Origin: an uncultured Erythrobacter sp.
GTDB lineage: Bacteria; Pseudomonadota; Alphaproteobacteria; Sphingomonadales; Sphingomonadaceae
Direction of reading: 5' to 3'
Length of the DNA stretch: 64,000 nt
Assembly (NCBI GenBank): GCA_947488325.1
Contig: CANKYZ010000007.1
Coordinates: 1 to 64,000, forward strand
In this document: one piece after another, positions 27,007 through 36,884 of the stretch
Layout: every line of letters starts with the position of its first letter
Numbering within the stretch: position 1 is the stretch's first letter
Notes under the pieces: generated by a model
Told to the model about the DNA's origin: nothing
Databases searched by the model: none
The model's input: the letters and a program-made list of their open reading frames with translations, nothing else
Translations under genes and position numbers: made by a program

Positions 27007-28533
27007 TTAGGCAACGCGCCCGATATTAACGCCGTCCTTATTCTGATGAACACTCAGCCTCGCACCGAATGGCTCACCACTTTCAAACAAGACTCGAGTA
27101 GGCTCATGCGACCAATCACCATTACCAACCACCCGCTCTCCTACATCGTTTCGCCCAAAAAAAATGATACGCGGCCCCTTACGGGTCACCACAATCGTGT
27201 AGGTTTCGACAGTTGCAGCGTCGAACAAGCCTGAGGCAACGGCCACCTTCTTTTGGGAAATCGGCACCATCATATAGCGATCATTCGAAGACCACTCTGC
27301 TGGGACAGTGGAATAGATCCCGGTCGCGTATTTGCCCATCACGCCGCCATTGGCGCCAACAAGCGCAAATGACCCGCGATCTTTTCGTACCTGATCCACG
27401 GCTTCTGCGATTGCATGGGAAGAATAATTATTCCCAGCTCCACCAAAGAATGGCAAGCCCCCCGTCAGCGTCAGACCGCGCGGATCGTCAGGTTCGATCA
27501 GCAAGTGCTCAATCGCATTGAAGACGGGTACAGCAAAGCAACTATAGAAATCGAAATATCTTATATCGTTCGCAAATTTCCCAGACCGGCCCAGCGCGAT
27601 ATCGAGCGACCTTGAGGCCGCTTCGCTGCGGGAAAAGTCCGGACGCTCCAGGGTTGGCAGTTCTTGCGCCGCAGACACTGCATGAATGTGGACCCACTTG
27701 CTTTCCGGCACGCCAAGTTCGCGTGCCTTGCCCGCACTGCACAGGATTATGGCTGCGGCCTGATTGACCTGATCACGCGATACCGTCATTCGCGGATAGG
27801 GTTGGGAGACAATGCGGTTGCGGTCGGTAACGGTAGCCAGTTCCACAGCAGAGCGTTCCACCGGAGCCGCTGCATGCGGGTTACTTGCCGCCACCTTGGT
27901 GAACGGAGCGAACAATTCACCGATCTTCAGTCGGTAGTCCTCACGGGAAAGACCCAGCCTCGCCCTGCGTGCGTTCTCAGCCAAGGCATAACCTTCAAGA
28001 GGTCGCCGACCGCCATGCTTGATACTCCATGTCTCAACGCTCCAATCCATGCCATAACCGCGATCTTCGAGTTGACCTCCAACATCTTCAGACCAGTCGG
28101 GTAACTCCCCCTTTTCAAGCAGTCTCCGAACGGTAGAGATTGCTTCGGAACCGACTATAACTGCGACCTCGCTTTCAGATAAGACGATGGCGCTGGCGAG
28201 TTCGCCAACCATTTTTTGGTTCGCCTGCCCACCAGCAACCTCCAGAATCGCTCGGCGCGGATTTGCACCGACACGTTTTCCGATTGACCGCGGCGGGTTA
28301 TCCGACTTTCCAAACGGAGCGACGGCCTCCGAATAAGAATTCTCGAACTGACGAATGGCGCAGATTGTGTCGATCGCAGCAGCGAGATCGCCGGTGGCTG
28401 CTGAGTCGGTGATTGCTTCCGCAAGAGCGTGTCCACCAAGGTCCATGTGGGACAACGCCTCGTAACCAGGCTCTCCCACCCTTTCCGAGTATTGCCCCAC
28501 CCCGATGATGACGGGTGTGTTGTCACAGATCAT
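27007..28533 (-). CDS. Thiolase-fold protein lacking the catalytic cysteines
   Basis: A 508-residue member of the long acetyl-CoA acetyltransferase/SCP-x-like branch of the thiolase superfamily (TPVIIGVGQYSERVG at the start). The segment where thiolases have the nucleophilic Cys reads EVAGGQANQKMVGELA, with no Cys. The C-terminal second Cys motif reads VGANGGVMGKYAT instead of C-x-G-G-G. A His resembling that of the GHP motif is in NNYSSHAIAEAV. A C-terminal domain of about 80 residues follows. Direct thiolysis is thus unlikely; related proteins may act in steroid side-chain or aldol-type chemistry with a partner. It follows the canonical thiolase gene by 17 bases in an operon. Confidence 0.75.
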   Translation of the reverse strand: MICDNTPVIIGVGQYSERVGEPGYEALSHMDLGGHALAEAITDSAATGDLAAAIDTICAIRQFENSYSEAVAPFGKSDNPPRSIGKRVGANPRRAILEVAGGQANQKMVGELASAIVLSESEVAVIVGSEAISTVRRLLEKGELPDWSEDVGGQLEDRGYGMDWSVETWSIKHGGRRPLEGYALAENARRARLGLSREDYRLKIGELFAPFTKVAASNPHAAAPVERSAVELATVTDRNRIVSQPYPRMTVSRDQVNQAAAIILCSAGKARELGVPESKWVHIHAVSAAQELPTLERPDFSRSEAASRSLDIALGRSGKFANDIRYFDFYSCFAVPVFNAIEHLLIEPDDPRGLTLTGGLPFFGGAGNNYSSHAIAEAVDQVRKDRGSFALVGANGGVMGKYATGIYSTVPAEWSSNDRYMMVPISQKKVAVASGLFDAATVETYTIVVTRKGPRIIFFGRNDVGERVVGNGDWSHEPTRVLFESGEPFGARLSVHQNKDGVNIGRVA

Positions 28534-28550
28534 GCTTGCTTCCCTTTAAA

Positions 28551-29819
28551 TCAGTCCACAAAGCCATCAACACGTTCAACAATAATGGCCGGAGCCATTC
28601 CGCCCGCCGCGCACATTGTGACCAGTCCGGTTTTGAGGTCGCGGCGCTCCAATTCGTCGATAACAGTACCGATCAGAATCGAACCGGTTGCGCCGATTGG
28701 ATGCCCTAAAGCGATCGAACCACCATTGACGTTGACCTTGCCCCAAGCCAGATCAAGGTCGCGTACGAACTTTGCAGCGACCACAGCAAACGCTTCATTG
28801 ATCTCAAACAAATCGATGTCGTCCAGACTCATACCTGCTTTTGCCAGCACCTTCTTCGCCGCCGGGACCGGAGCGTTGAGCATTAGCGTGGGATCATCGC
28901 CCATATTGGCAGTGGCCACGATTCGCGCACGAGGCTTTAATCCGTGCTTTTCAGCATAAGCCTTGCTGCAAACGAGCACTGCTGCTGCGCCATCAACCAC
29001 GCCAGAGGAATTACCCGCATGGTGAAAATTCTGAATTTCAACATCAGGATATTTCTGGTTGATCAAGCCTCGGAATGTTGTGCCATCTTTATCGAGCGGC
29101 ACGTCTGCAATCTTGGTGAAGGCCGGTTCAAGCTGGGCCAATCCTTCAAGAGTGGTCTGCGGGCGCGGATATTCATCCTTGTCCAGTGCAACCGTTCCGT
29201 CATCCAACACAACCGGGACAACCGATTTGTCAAAGCGCCCCTCTGCTATGGCCGTAGCGGCGCGTTGTTGTGAGCGATAACCAACCTCGTCCAATTCTTC
29301 GCGGGTGAAACCTTCGATCGTGGCAATCGCGTCACCGCAAATGCCCTGATGCGACTGCGGGTGCACCGCTTGGAGACGATCATTATAACTGCCCATCATC
29401 GGCGGTTTGAGACCAGCTTGCATCTTCGCTTTAGACATGGCCGCAGTGAGGCTCATCATTTCTGTACCGCCTGCAACGATGCAATCTTCCATACCGCTCA
29501 TCACCTGTGCCGCAGCAAGGTTTACACTGGTGATGCCACCGCCACAGAACCGATCCAAGGTGGTACCACTGGAGGTGATGTCATAACCAGCATCGAGCGC
29601 CGCCATTCGGCCCATGTCGCCCCCCTGCGTCCCATCCTGGGTAGAAACGGACCAGATCACATCGTCTACGGTCGAAGTGTCGAGTGAATTGCGCGAAGCA
29701 ATCGCTTTCAGGACTGTTGCAGCCAGATGCTGCGGATGCTGTTCGGCCAATGCGCCCTTGCCCTGTTTGCCAATCCCACGCGGTGTGCGCACTGCGTCGA
29801 TGATGTATGCTTCGCCCAT
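28551..29819 (-). CDS. Acetyl-CoA C-acyltransferase (thiolase)
   Basis: A 422-residue canonical thiolase that cleaves 3-ketoacyl-CoA with CoA. Nucleophile Cys92 is in TLDRFCGGGITSV, the base motif is GHPIGATGS, and the second Cys is in VTMCAAGGMAPA. ATG 29819, with AAGGAAGAGAAC upstream, is clearly the start; the track's 29888 is too early. It lies upstream of the Cys-less thiolase-like gene and is divergent from an enoyl-CoA hydratase gene 118 bases away, which together suggests a beta-oxidation module. Chain-length specificity is not readable. Confidence 0.9.
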   Translation of the reverse strand: MGEAYIIDAVRTPRGIGKQGKGALAEQHPQHLAATVLKAIASRNSLDTSTVDDVIWSVSTQDGTQGGDMGRMAALDAGYDITSSGTTLDRFCGGGITSVNLAAAQVMSGMEDCIVAGGTEMMSLTAAMSKAKMQAGLKPPMMGSYNDRLQAVHPQSHQGICGDAIATIEGFTREELDEVGYRSQQRAATAIAEGRFDKSVVPVVLDDGTVALDKDEYPRPQTTLEGLAQLEPAFTKIADVPLDKDGTTFRGLINQKYPDVEIQNFHHAGNSSGVVDGAAAVLVCSKAYAEKHGLKPRARIVATANMGDDPTLMLNAPVPAAKKVLAKAGMSLDDIDLFEINEAFAVVAAKFVRDLDLAWGKVNVNGGSIALGHPIGATGSILIGTVIDELERRDLKTGLVTMCAAGGMAPAIIVERVDGFVD

Positions 29820-29937
29820 AATGTTCTCTTCCTTCGATCTATCGAAAATGCGGTTGACGTATCCGTAAGCCCCCTGCACCAGTCGCACAACAATTCAGTT
29901 GCATTTCGAAATGCCAAAAAGTGATAGGAGAGAGTCC

Positions 29938-30708
29938 ATGAACGAAGCTGCCCGAGAAGTCCTGACCAGCGTTCAAGACGGAGTGCTGATCGTTACGATC
30001 AACCGTCCGGAAGCAAAGAACGCCATGACCAAAGCCGCAGCTGAAGGAATTGCTGCTGCAATGGACCGCCTCGATAGCGAAGATGATCTGCGGGTTGGAA
30101 TTCTGACGGGCGCTGGTGGCTCGTTTTGTTCAGGAATGGATTTGAAAGGTTTCCTACGTGGCGAACGACCAAGCATTGAAGGACGGGGATTTGGCGGTGT
30201 TGTCGAAGCTCCTCCCGCAAAACCGTTAATTGCTGCGGTCGAAGGCTATGCCTTGGCTGGCGGCCTTGAACTAATGATCGCTTGTGACCTTGTCGTTGCA
30301 AATTCTGGAGCGAAGTTCGGGATCCCCGAAGCGAAGCGTGGTCTTGTTGCTGCGGCAGGCGGTGTCATGATGTTGCCCGACCAGATCCCAGAACGCATTG
30401 CGATGGAATTGGCTCTAACCGGTGACTTCATCGGAGCAGAGCGTGCCTATCAGCTGGGCCTGATCAACCAGATCGTCGATGGATCAGCGCTTGAAGGAGC
30501 CAAGGCTCTGGCGGCGAAAATCGCAGCCAATGGTCCACTCGCAGTGCGTGTTTCCAAGCAGGTGATGAAGGAATCGCGCGGCTGGAACATGGATGAACGA
30601 TACAAGAATCAAGGCAAGTTAATCGCCCCCGTCTTCGTTTCCGAAGATGCCCGCGAAGGTGCAGCCGCCTTTGCTGAAAAGCGTGCACCTAATTGGAAAG
30701 GTAAATAG
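29938..30708 (+). CDS. Enoyl-CoA hydratase/isomerase family protein
   Basis: A 256-residue crotonase-fold enzyme. The start ATG 29938 follows TAGGAGAGAG. Oxyanion-hole motifs are GAGGSFCSGMDLKGF and VEGYALAGGLELMIACDLVVA, and the position of the second catalytic acid falls in KFGIPEAKRGL, where Glu is seen. Such enzymes add water across the 2,3 double bond of acyl-CoA thioesters. The acyl-CoA dehydrogenase gene starts one base after its stop, so the two are co-transcribed. The exact acyl group is unknown. Confidence 0.9.
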   Translation: MNEAAREVLTSVQDGVLIVTINRPEAKNAMTKAAAEGIAAAMDRLDSEDDLRVGILTGAGGSFCSGMDLKGFLRGERPSIEGRGFGGVVEAPPAKPLIAAVEGYALAGGLELMIACDLVVANSGAKFGIPEAKRGLVAAAGGVMMLPDQIPERIAMELALTGDFIGAERAYQLGLINQIVDGSALEGAKALAAKIAANGPLAVRVSKQVMKESRGWNMDERYKNQGKLIAPVFVSEDAREGAAAFAEKRAPNWKGK

Positions 30709-30709
30709 A

Positions 30710-31873
30710 ATGCCTGTCATTGACGTACCTCAGCCGGAATTCATGGATGATGAGGAGATATCAATCTTCGCGGACGCCGTTGGCAAATTTTACCAGCATC
30801 AGGCGCCCGAGAAACGCATCCTCAAATGGCGCGAAGACGGACAAGTAGAGCGCGAGTTTTGGAATGAGGCGGGTGCGGCCGGTCTGCTCGGAGTATCCGT
30901 TCCGGAAGAATATGGCGGTCATGGCGGTGATTTCCGGCACGATATGGTTGTGCTGGATCAACAGGCAAAACACGGTGTCGAAGGCTTCGCAGCCAGTCTG
31001 CACAACACCATAATCCTGCCCTATCTCGTGCGCCACGGCACAGAGGAACAGAAGAAAAAGTATCTGCCCAAACTGGTGACTGGCGAACTCGTCAGCGCAA
31101 TTGCAATGACAGAGCCGGGCGTTGGCTCCGACCTGCAAAGCATCACCACGACCGCGTTGAAGGATGGCAACGGCTATCGGCTCAATGGGTCCAAAACCTA
31201 TATCTCCAACGGTCAGACCGCTGACTTTATCGTTGTGGTTGCCAAGACCGATCCGAATGAACGGGCCAAAGGTATTTCATTGATGCTTCTGGAAACTGAG
31301 GGTGCCGGAGGCTTCCAACGCGGCAAAAAACTAGACAAGATCGGTCTGGATGCGGCGGACACGTCCGAGCTGTTTTTCGACGATGTCTTTATTCCGGGCG
31401 ACAATATCCTTGGCGGGGTCGAAGGTAAGGGTTTCTATCAGTTGATGGGCGAACTCCCTCAGGAACGCCTCGTCATTGCGATGGGCGCCGCTACAGGCAT
31501 TGAAAAAGCACTCGATGTCACGGTTGAATATGTCAAAGAGCGCAAGGCGTTCGGACAGACCATCTGGGATTTTCAGAACACGCAATTCGTGCTTGCAGAC
31601 CTGAAAGCCAAGGGCACGGCCGCGCGCATATTCGTGAATGACTGCATCGCAAAACTGCTAAGAGGCGAGCTCGATGTTAGCACGGCCAGCATGGCAAAAT
31701 ATTGGGTAACTGAGCTGCAGAGCGAAGTTGTCGATAAATGCCTGCAGTTGCATGGCGGTGCGGGCTATATCAACGATTACCCGATCGCCCGCATGTATCG
31801 CGACACGCGCATTGCCCGCATATATGGCGGATCAAACGAAGTGATGAAAATGCTGATCGCACGCGGCATGTAA
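30710..31873 (+). CDS. Acyl-CoA dehydrogenase
   Basis: A 387-residue FAD enzyme that introduces the first double bond in beta-oxidation. It starts MPVIDVPQPEFMDDEEISIF at ATG 30710; the track's start lies in the previous gene. Family motifs are VPEEYGGHGG, AMTEPGVGSDLQ (FAD-binding) and the C-terminal RIYGGSNEVMKML, whose Glu is in the position of the catalytic base in many members. It begins one base after the hydratase stop, so both enzymes are made from one transcript and fit consecutive steps on the same substrate. Confidence 0.93.
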   Translation: MPVIDVPQPEFMDDEEISIFADAVGKFYQHQAPEKRILKWREDGQVEREFWNEAGAAGLLGVSVPEEYGGHGGDFRHDMVVLDQQAKHGVEGFAASLHNTIILPYLVRHGTEEQKKKYLPKLVTGELVSAIAMTEPGVGSDLQSITTTALKDGNGYRLNGSKTYISNGQTADFIVVVAKTDPNERAKGISLMLLETEGAGGFQRGKKLDKIGLDAADTSELFFDDVFIPGDNILGGVEGKGFYQLMGELPQERLVIAMGAATGIEKALDVTVEYVKERKAFGQTIWDFQNTQFVLADLKAKGTAARIFVNDCIAKLLRGELDVSTASMAKYWVTELQSEVVDKCLQLHGGAGYINDYPIARMYRDTRIARIYGGSNEVMKMLIARGM

Positions 31874-31940
31874 AACACCAGAATTCCAATGGCCAGAATT
31901 CCAATGGGAGGTTTGCAACTTTGCATCTCAGTTAAACAAA

Positions 31941-31970
31941 AAAGGCGGCTCGGTTTTCCGAGCCGCCTTT
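31941..31970. terminator. Bidirectional terminator between acyl-CoA dehydrogenase and receptor genes
   Basis: AAAGGCGGCTCGG pairs perfectly with CCGAGCCGCCTTT over a TTTT loop and has A runs before and T runs after. It serves both convergent genes. Confidence 0.9.
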
Positions 31971-32001
31971 GTCTTTGTCCCCTCCCAGAGACTGAACTTC
32001 G

Positions 32002-34527
32002 TTAGAACTTCGTACGAAGCGTCACTCCATATGTGGCGGGTTCTTGTATAAATGCAGATCGTGATCCGCCGCGAAGCACCGTGTTGAACGTAACACCGCG
32101 GGTCACGACATCGGTGACATTATTACCCCACACTTCGAGCGTCCAAGTTTCATCAATCGAACCGATACCGGCCCGCAGATTTATCTTGGTGTTGCCGTCC
32201 TGAACATCAAACGGCAGCGGTGCTTGTGTCGCTAGGACAACCGCTTGAGTTGACGTCCGGCGATCGCTTTCCGTGCGCACCTGACCGGACAGGAATCCGC
32301 GCAGGCTATCTGTCAGGTCACGATCATAATTGAAGCCCATGATCGCAACGATAGTAGGAGCATTGGTCAGCGAATTGCCGCACAGCGACGTCACGTTGAT
32401 CGACACCTGCCCACCATCGCAATCGCTGGGATACCGGGCATCGGTGTAAGTAAGGCCAGCATTGATCGTCAGATTGCTGTCAGGCCGGATCACAGTTTCC
32501 AATTCGAAACCGGTCGACTTTGCACTCGCGACGTTGAACGTCGTGAACTGCGCACCTGTGAATTCGAGAACCTGGAAGTCGCTGAATTCTTCATGGAAGA
32601 CGGCCAAATTAGCCGTGACTGCATCGTCAAAGAACTGCGCCTTTAGGCCGAATTCGTAAGCATCGACTTCTTCCGAAAGGAAGGTTGGATCAGCGCCGCC
32701 AGAATTTGCGGTAATATCCAGATTGATACCCCCAGACTTATAGCCGTGTGTAAAGCTGACATAAGCCGTGATAGGGGCTTCGAATTCATAGGTTAATTTA
32801 CCGGTGTAAATCAGCTCACTGTCGCTGAACGGGACCTCAAATTCACGTGGAAGCGGGAATGCGATAGCATCTGTTCCAATAGCTGGTGCCGTGAAAGCAA
32901 AGCAACCAGTTCCAAGCACATTGCCGACCAAACCGGCGCCGACGGTCGCGGCAATAGTTGCGGTGTCGGACAGGAGCGTCAAACATGTCGGATTGTTGAT
33001 CGCTGTCTGCTGGAACCCGCCAGTCTTGCTTTCATCCGAATAGCGCAGACCGATAGTCGCAGTCAGCCCGTCGGTAAGCTCAAGCGAATTGTGCGTAAAG
33101 ATCGACCAGCTCTCACTGCTCTGCGCATACACGTTGGTCGCCGTAGTTCCCGCAGGGCTCACGCCGTTGCCCGGGGTGAGTGGATCATTGATCAAATCTG
33201 TAAGCACATTGAGCGGCGCTGGTCCGAGCAAGCCGCCGAACAGCCCGCCTATTAGCAAATCATAATCAGAACCAAGCGAGAAATCGATATCCGAATTGAT
33301 CGTTTCATCGGCATAATACCCGCCGACGAGCCACTGCAACGCTCCGCCTAGGGCTTCACCCTGTAACCGAAGTTCAGCAGTGTAGGTTTCGATATCGACA
33401 TCCAGACGGTCAACATCGAAAACATCAAGGCCAGAGAAATCCGAATCGTAATTCTCGCTAGAGGAGAAATCGCGATAAGAACCGATGAAGACCAAATCTG
33501 CACTGTCACTGATCGGGAACTCAATTTCACCGGTGACACCAAATTGCTCTACGCTACCAATTGGTTCGCGGTTCGCAGTCGCGATGCGGTTTTCCAGCAC
33601 TTGTTCGGCTGCCGTTTGATCGAACGGAGTGGTTGCAACTGACGGAGAAGCCATACCGCCACGAGCACCGCCGCCAAGAGCAGCTAGTGTACCTTCAAGC
33701 CCTGTATCTGCCAGAAGTTCTACAGCGGCGCAGCAATTGTTGTCGCTTTCAGAATAATCGAAGATCAAACGTGCGGTGGCACCGCTATCGCCTTCATAGC
33801 CGAGCTGACCACGAATTAAGAATTGATCAATCGAGCCAGATTCGCCGACATCCGCACCGTTAGCATCGACAATGGAGACAGTTCCATCGCGTTCCCGATA
33901 GGCACCGGTAAGGCGCACAGCGAGCGTGTCTTCAATGATAGGAGCGTTAATTGCCCCCTGCACATTGATCAGATCGAAATTGCCATAGGTCGCGTTGGCA
34001 AAGCCACCGAATTCAGTGACATCAGGTTTGTTCGTTGTGATGTTGAGGGCACCTGCCGATGTGTTCCGGCCGAACAAGGTACCTTGGGGACCACGCAGAA
34101 CCTCAACACGTTCAATGTCGACAAATTCGGAGAGAGCCACACCAGGGCGCGACTGATAGGCACCATCGACGAAGATACCGACTGCGCTTTCAAACCCGAT
34201 ATTGTTCGATGTCGTACCAACACCACGAATACGCAGCACAACCGAACCCGATGCGATCTGCGCGGTCGAGGTGGAGAAACTTGGTGAAACCTGTGTCAGG
34301 TTTTGGACGTTGACCACGCCCTGCTTGTCTAGCTGATCTTGGCCGACGGCTGTAACCGCAATTGGAACATCTTGGATATCTTGAGCGCGGCGTGTCGCAG
34401 TCACAATGATGACACCTTCATTCTCATCAGGAGCTGCCAACGGTGCGTCCGCCTGAGCGAATGCTGGCGCTGTGAATGAACTGCAGGCCATAAGACCAGC
34501 GGCGTAAGCAGCGAACTTGCGTGTCAT
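32002..34527 (-). CDS. TonB-dependent receptor (aromatic/steroid-type plug)
   Basis: An 841-residue outer-membrane receptor. ATG 34527, with GGAGAGAACACC upstream, starts a clean signal peptide (TRKFAAYAAGLMACSSF to AFAQ). The TonB-linked plug has VIIVTATRRAQDIQDVPIAVTAVG, the LRIRGVGTTSNNIGFESAVG segment and EVLRGPQGTLFGRNTSAGALNI, the sphingomonad 'TonB-dependent receptor' type often linked to catabolism. The barrel ends in VTLRTKF. It faces the acyl-CoA dehydrogenase across a shared terminator and lies beside a second, different receptor. Import of a hydrophobic substrate processed by the nearby enzymes is inferred. Confidence 0.92.
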   Translation of the reverse strand: MTRKFAAYAAGLMACSSFTAPAFAQADAPLAAPDENEGVIIVTATRRAQDIQDVPIAVTAVGQDQLDKQGVVNVQNLTQVSPSFSTSTAQIASGSVVLRIRGVGTTSNNIGFESAVGIFVDGAYQSRPGVALSEFVDIERVEVLRGPQGTLFGRNTSAGALNITTNKPDVTEFGGFANATYGNFDLINVQGAINAPIIEDTLAVRLTGAYRERDGTVSIVDANGADVGESGSIDQFLIRGQLGYEGDSGATARLIFDYSESDNNCCAAVELLADTGLEGTLAALGGGARGGMASPSVATTPFDQTAAEQVLENRIATANREPIGSVEQFGVTGEIEFPISDSADLVFIGSYRDFSSSENYDSDFSGLDVFDVDRLDVDIETYTAELRLQGEALGGALQWLVGGYYADETINSDIDFSLGSDYDLLIGGLFGGLLGPAPLNVLTDLINDPLTPGNGVSPAGTTATNVYAQSSESWSIFTHNSLELTDGLTATIGLRYSDESKTGGFQQTAINNPTCLTLLSDTATIAATVGAGLVGNVLGTGCFAFTAPAIGTDAIAFPLPREFEVPFSDSELIYTGKLTYEFEAPITAYVSFTHGYKSGGINLDITANSGGADPTFLSEEVDAYEFGLKAQFFDDAVTANLAVFHEEFSDFQVLEFTGAQFTTFNVASAKSTGFELETVIRPDSNLTINAGLTYTDARYPSDCDGGQVSINVTSLCGNSLTNAPTIVAIMGFNYDRDLTDSLRGFLSGQVRTESDRRTSTQAVVLATQAPLPFDVQDGNTKINLRAGIGSIDETWTLEVWGNNVTDVVTRGVTFNTVLRGGSRSAFIQEPATYGVTLRTKF

Positions 34528-34744
34528 AGGTGTTCTCTCCATGTGGCGCCCAGCCTTTTGACCGGTACGTTTGTCCGATTGGTAAGAGTATCAGCGCTTT
34601 TCATCCTGCCAAGAGAGAATGGCGAGTTGTTGGATCATTGTGCTAAAAATGCAACATAAAATATTGCGCCGCAGCAAAAGCACATACTTGCGAACTACAG
34701 CCTAATATTATTGCAAAATGTCAAACCCATCCATTGCGCAAACT

Positions 34745-36769
34745 TCATAGGCCGAACCGCAACCCCAGCCAGAATGTACGCGGTACGCCAAGGTCGATTG
34801 CTCCCCCTGAATTGCGGGTAACGATCGTCTCATCCAATAGGTTTTCAGCCCGCGCTACCACCGAAAATCGCTCAGCAATCGGCAATTGTACAAACAGATC
34901 AACGGTGGTTACTGACGGCAAAACATCGGTTTCTTGGTCGTCTTCAAATTGCGCGCTGATATGGCGGACAGTGCCTGCTAACCTCCACCCGTCTGCCGGA
35001 CGCCAAGCGATGGTTGTTGAAGCCGAGAAGTTGGGAGTTTGTGGTGGGCGGTTGCCATTAAGTGGTGCGGACACCACGTCACCAGCAATAGTTGCATCGG
35101 TATATGCCATTGAGGCATCGAGGCTAAACAGACCAAACTGCGCTGCAACTGCACCTTCCACCCCTTGTGCATTTATAGCAGGCAGGTTCTGACGTTGGCG
35201 CAGATTGGGTTCAATCGTCACATTTGCAATTGCGTTTTCGACTTGATTATCGAACGCCGTCAGCGACAACACGACCTCATTGATTGGCTGCCAATTAAGA
35301 CCAATTTCAAAACCTTTGAGCCGTTCATTTTCTAGCGCTGCATTCGCCTGCGTCACAACCGGGAAGACGACAAATGGCCGGTACAATTCGTTCAGAGTTG
35401 GCAGGCGCAGTCCGGTATAGGCTGCTGCGCGTAAATCTAGCCGCCTTGTCGCGTAATAGGAGGCCCCCGCGCGCCAGCTCAACGCCCAATCAGATCGGTC
35501 TGGCGCAACAGTCTCATTCACCAGAACATTGTTCGCATCTACCGCACGAAAGAACCCATCTTCGATACGCGTATAGTCCCCGCGCAGACCTCCTGTTAGG
35601 ACTATCGGACCAATGTCCCAATCATCTTCAACGAAGAAACCCAGATTGCTATTTGTGCCGCCTGCACGGCGACGTTCGCGCAATGCTCCAGTGAAAGCGC
35701 TAAAAGCCTCCTCCTGCAATTCTCCGTCAGATCGGCGATAATCGACTCCGATGCGTACATCATGCCCCTCTGCAACCGGCGGGCGCAGTTCAATCTTGCC
35801 GCCAAGCCCGGTTGAAGGCGTGTTGCGCTGGTCCAGCACTCGCACAAATCGCGTCGAACTAATCACGACATTGGAGAAATTGCGTGCCTGTACATATGCA
35901 AGTGCATCGAATTTCCAGTTGCCCCTGCCAACAATCCGCAGGCTCGCGTCTTGTCCTTCGCTGCTCGATTCCGCTCCGTCAAACCGTAGCGTCCGTCGGT
36001 CGTCAAAGACGCTCCCACGTGCCTGTAGTTCGACATCATCTGAAAGCGGTGCAACCGCTCGCAGCCCAATCTGCCAGCTATCAAATTCGGCTCTGGCACT
36101 GGCTGGAACACGCTGCCCGTCTGGTGTAGTGAAAAATCCCTGCCCCCGATCCCAGCGCCCACTTATAACGCCAAAGCCGCCGCCCAACTCTTGTGCGATT
36201 GAAGCGCTTGCCTCGGTTTCACCTCGGTCATTGGCCAAAAGGTTTGCTGCAATCGGACCCAACGTATCTGGCCCTGCACTTTCCAGCTCGATTGTTCCCG
36301 CCAACGCGCCTGCGCCGAACGGTCCTGAGCCGCCACCACGGGTCACGCGAATGCGGCTAAGACTCTCGGGCGCGATGGACGATAACGGAATATAACCAAA
36401 GAAAGGATCGCTGATCGGCACCCCATCAAGCAGCACAAGCGCCCGGCTGGTCGCATTGCCGCCCAAAGCCCGCAAGGTCACCCCCTGTGCGCTGGGATTC
36501 GAAGATCGGCTGTCTGAGCGGCGAAATTGCTGAAAGCCAGCAATATTGGATAACACATTTTCTATCCGGCCAGACCCGCTTGAGACGATATTTTCGCGCT
36601 CAATAATCGTCGTGGAATAGATTATGGTCGAAAGCGACGGCTCAAGCCCTTCGCCAGTCACAACAATTTCTGATTCATCCGTGTCGTCACGCTCTTCTTC
36701 CTGCGCGAATCCAGGTGAGCAAACAGTCAATGCAAGAACGGGGGCAGCGAACCGAGTTGTATATATCAT
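34745..36769 (-). CDS. TonB-dependent receptor (BtuB/CirA-like)
   Basis: A 674-residue receptor; the likely start is ATG 36769 (MIYTTRFAAPVLAL) and not the track's 36793. The signal peptide ends SPGFAQ, followed by TonB box SEIVVTGEG. The plug reads VLSNIAGFQQFRRSDSRSSNP, VLLDGVPISDPFFGYIP and RIRVTRGGG, and the barrel ends FWLGLRFGL. It is smaller and of a different type than its neighbour. It is divergent from the flavoprotein monooxygenase gene with 115 bases between starts, so shared regulation is possible. Cargo is unknown. Confidence 0.9.
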   Translation of the reverse strand: MIYTTRFAAPVLALTVCSPGFAQEEERDDTDESEIVVTGEGLEPSLSTIIYSTTIIERENIVSSGSGRIENVLSNIAGFQQFRRSDSRSSNPSAQGVTLRALGGNATSRALVLLDGVPISDPFFGYIPLSSIAPESLSRIRVTRGGGSGPFGAGALAGTIELESAGPDTLGPIAANLLANDRGETEASASIAQELGGGFGVISGRWDRGQGFFTTPDGQRVPASARAEFDSWQIGLRAVAPLSDDVELQARGSVFDDRRTLRFDGAESSSEGQDASLRIVGRGNWKFDALAYVQARNFSNVVISSTRFVRVLDQRNTPSTGLGGKIELRPPVAEGHDVRIGVDYRRSDGELQEEAFSAFTGALRERRRAGGTNSNLGFFVEDDWDIGPIVLTGGLRGDYTRIEDGFFRAVDANNVLVNETVAPDRSDWALSWRAGASYYATRRLDLRAAAYTGLRLPTLNELYRPFVVFPVVTQANAALENERLKGFEIGLNWQPINEVVLSLTAFDNQVENAIANVTIEPNLRQRQNLPAINAQGVEGAVAAQFGLFSLDASMAYTDATIAGDVVSAPLNGNRPPQTPNFSASTTIAWRPADGWRLAGTVRHISAQFEDDQETDVLPSVTTVDLFVQLPIAERFSVVARAENLLDETIVTRNSGGAIDLGVPRTFWLGLRFGL

Positions 36770-36884
36770 AGCCGAGCCAACTAGCCGTTCCAATCGGACA
36801 AGTCAGTTTCAATTTGCTATCAAGACTCGCTTTTGATGTCTCTGTGTGTTTACATTGCTGCAATTGCGGGAAGAGAGAGCCCAA

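Noticed and set aside
34734-35192. Plus-strand ORF of 152 residues within a receptor gene
   Set aside because: Shadow of the TonB-dependent receptor coding frame.
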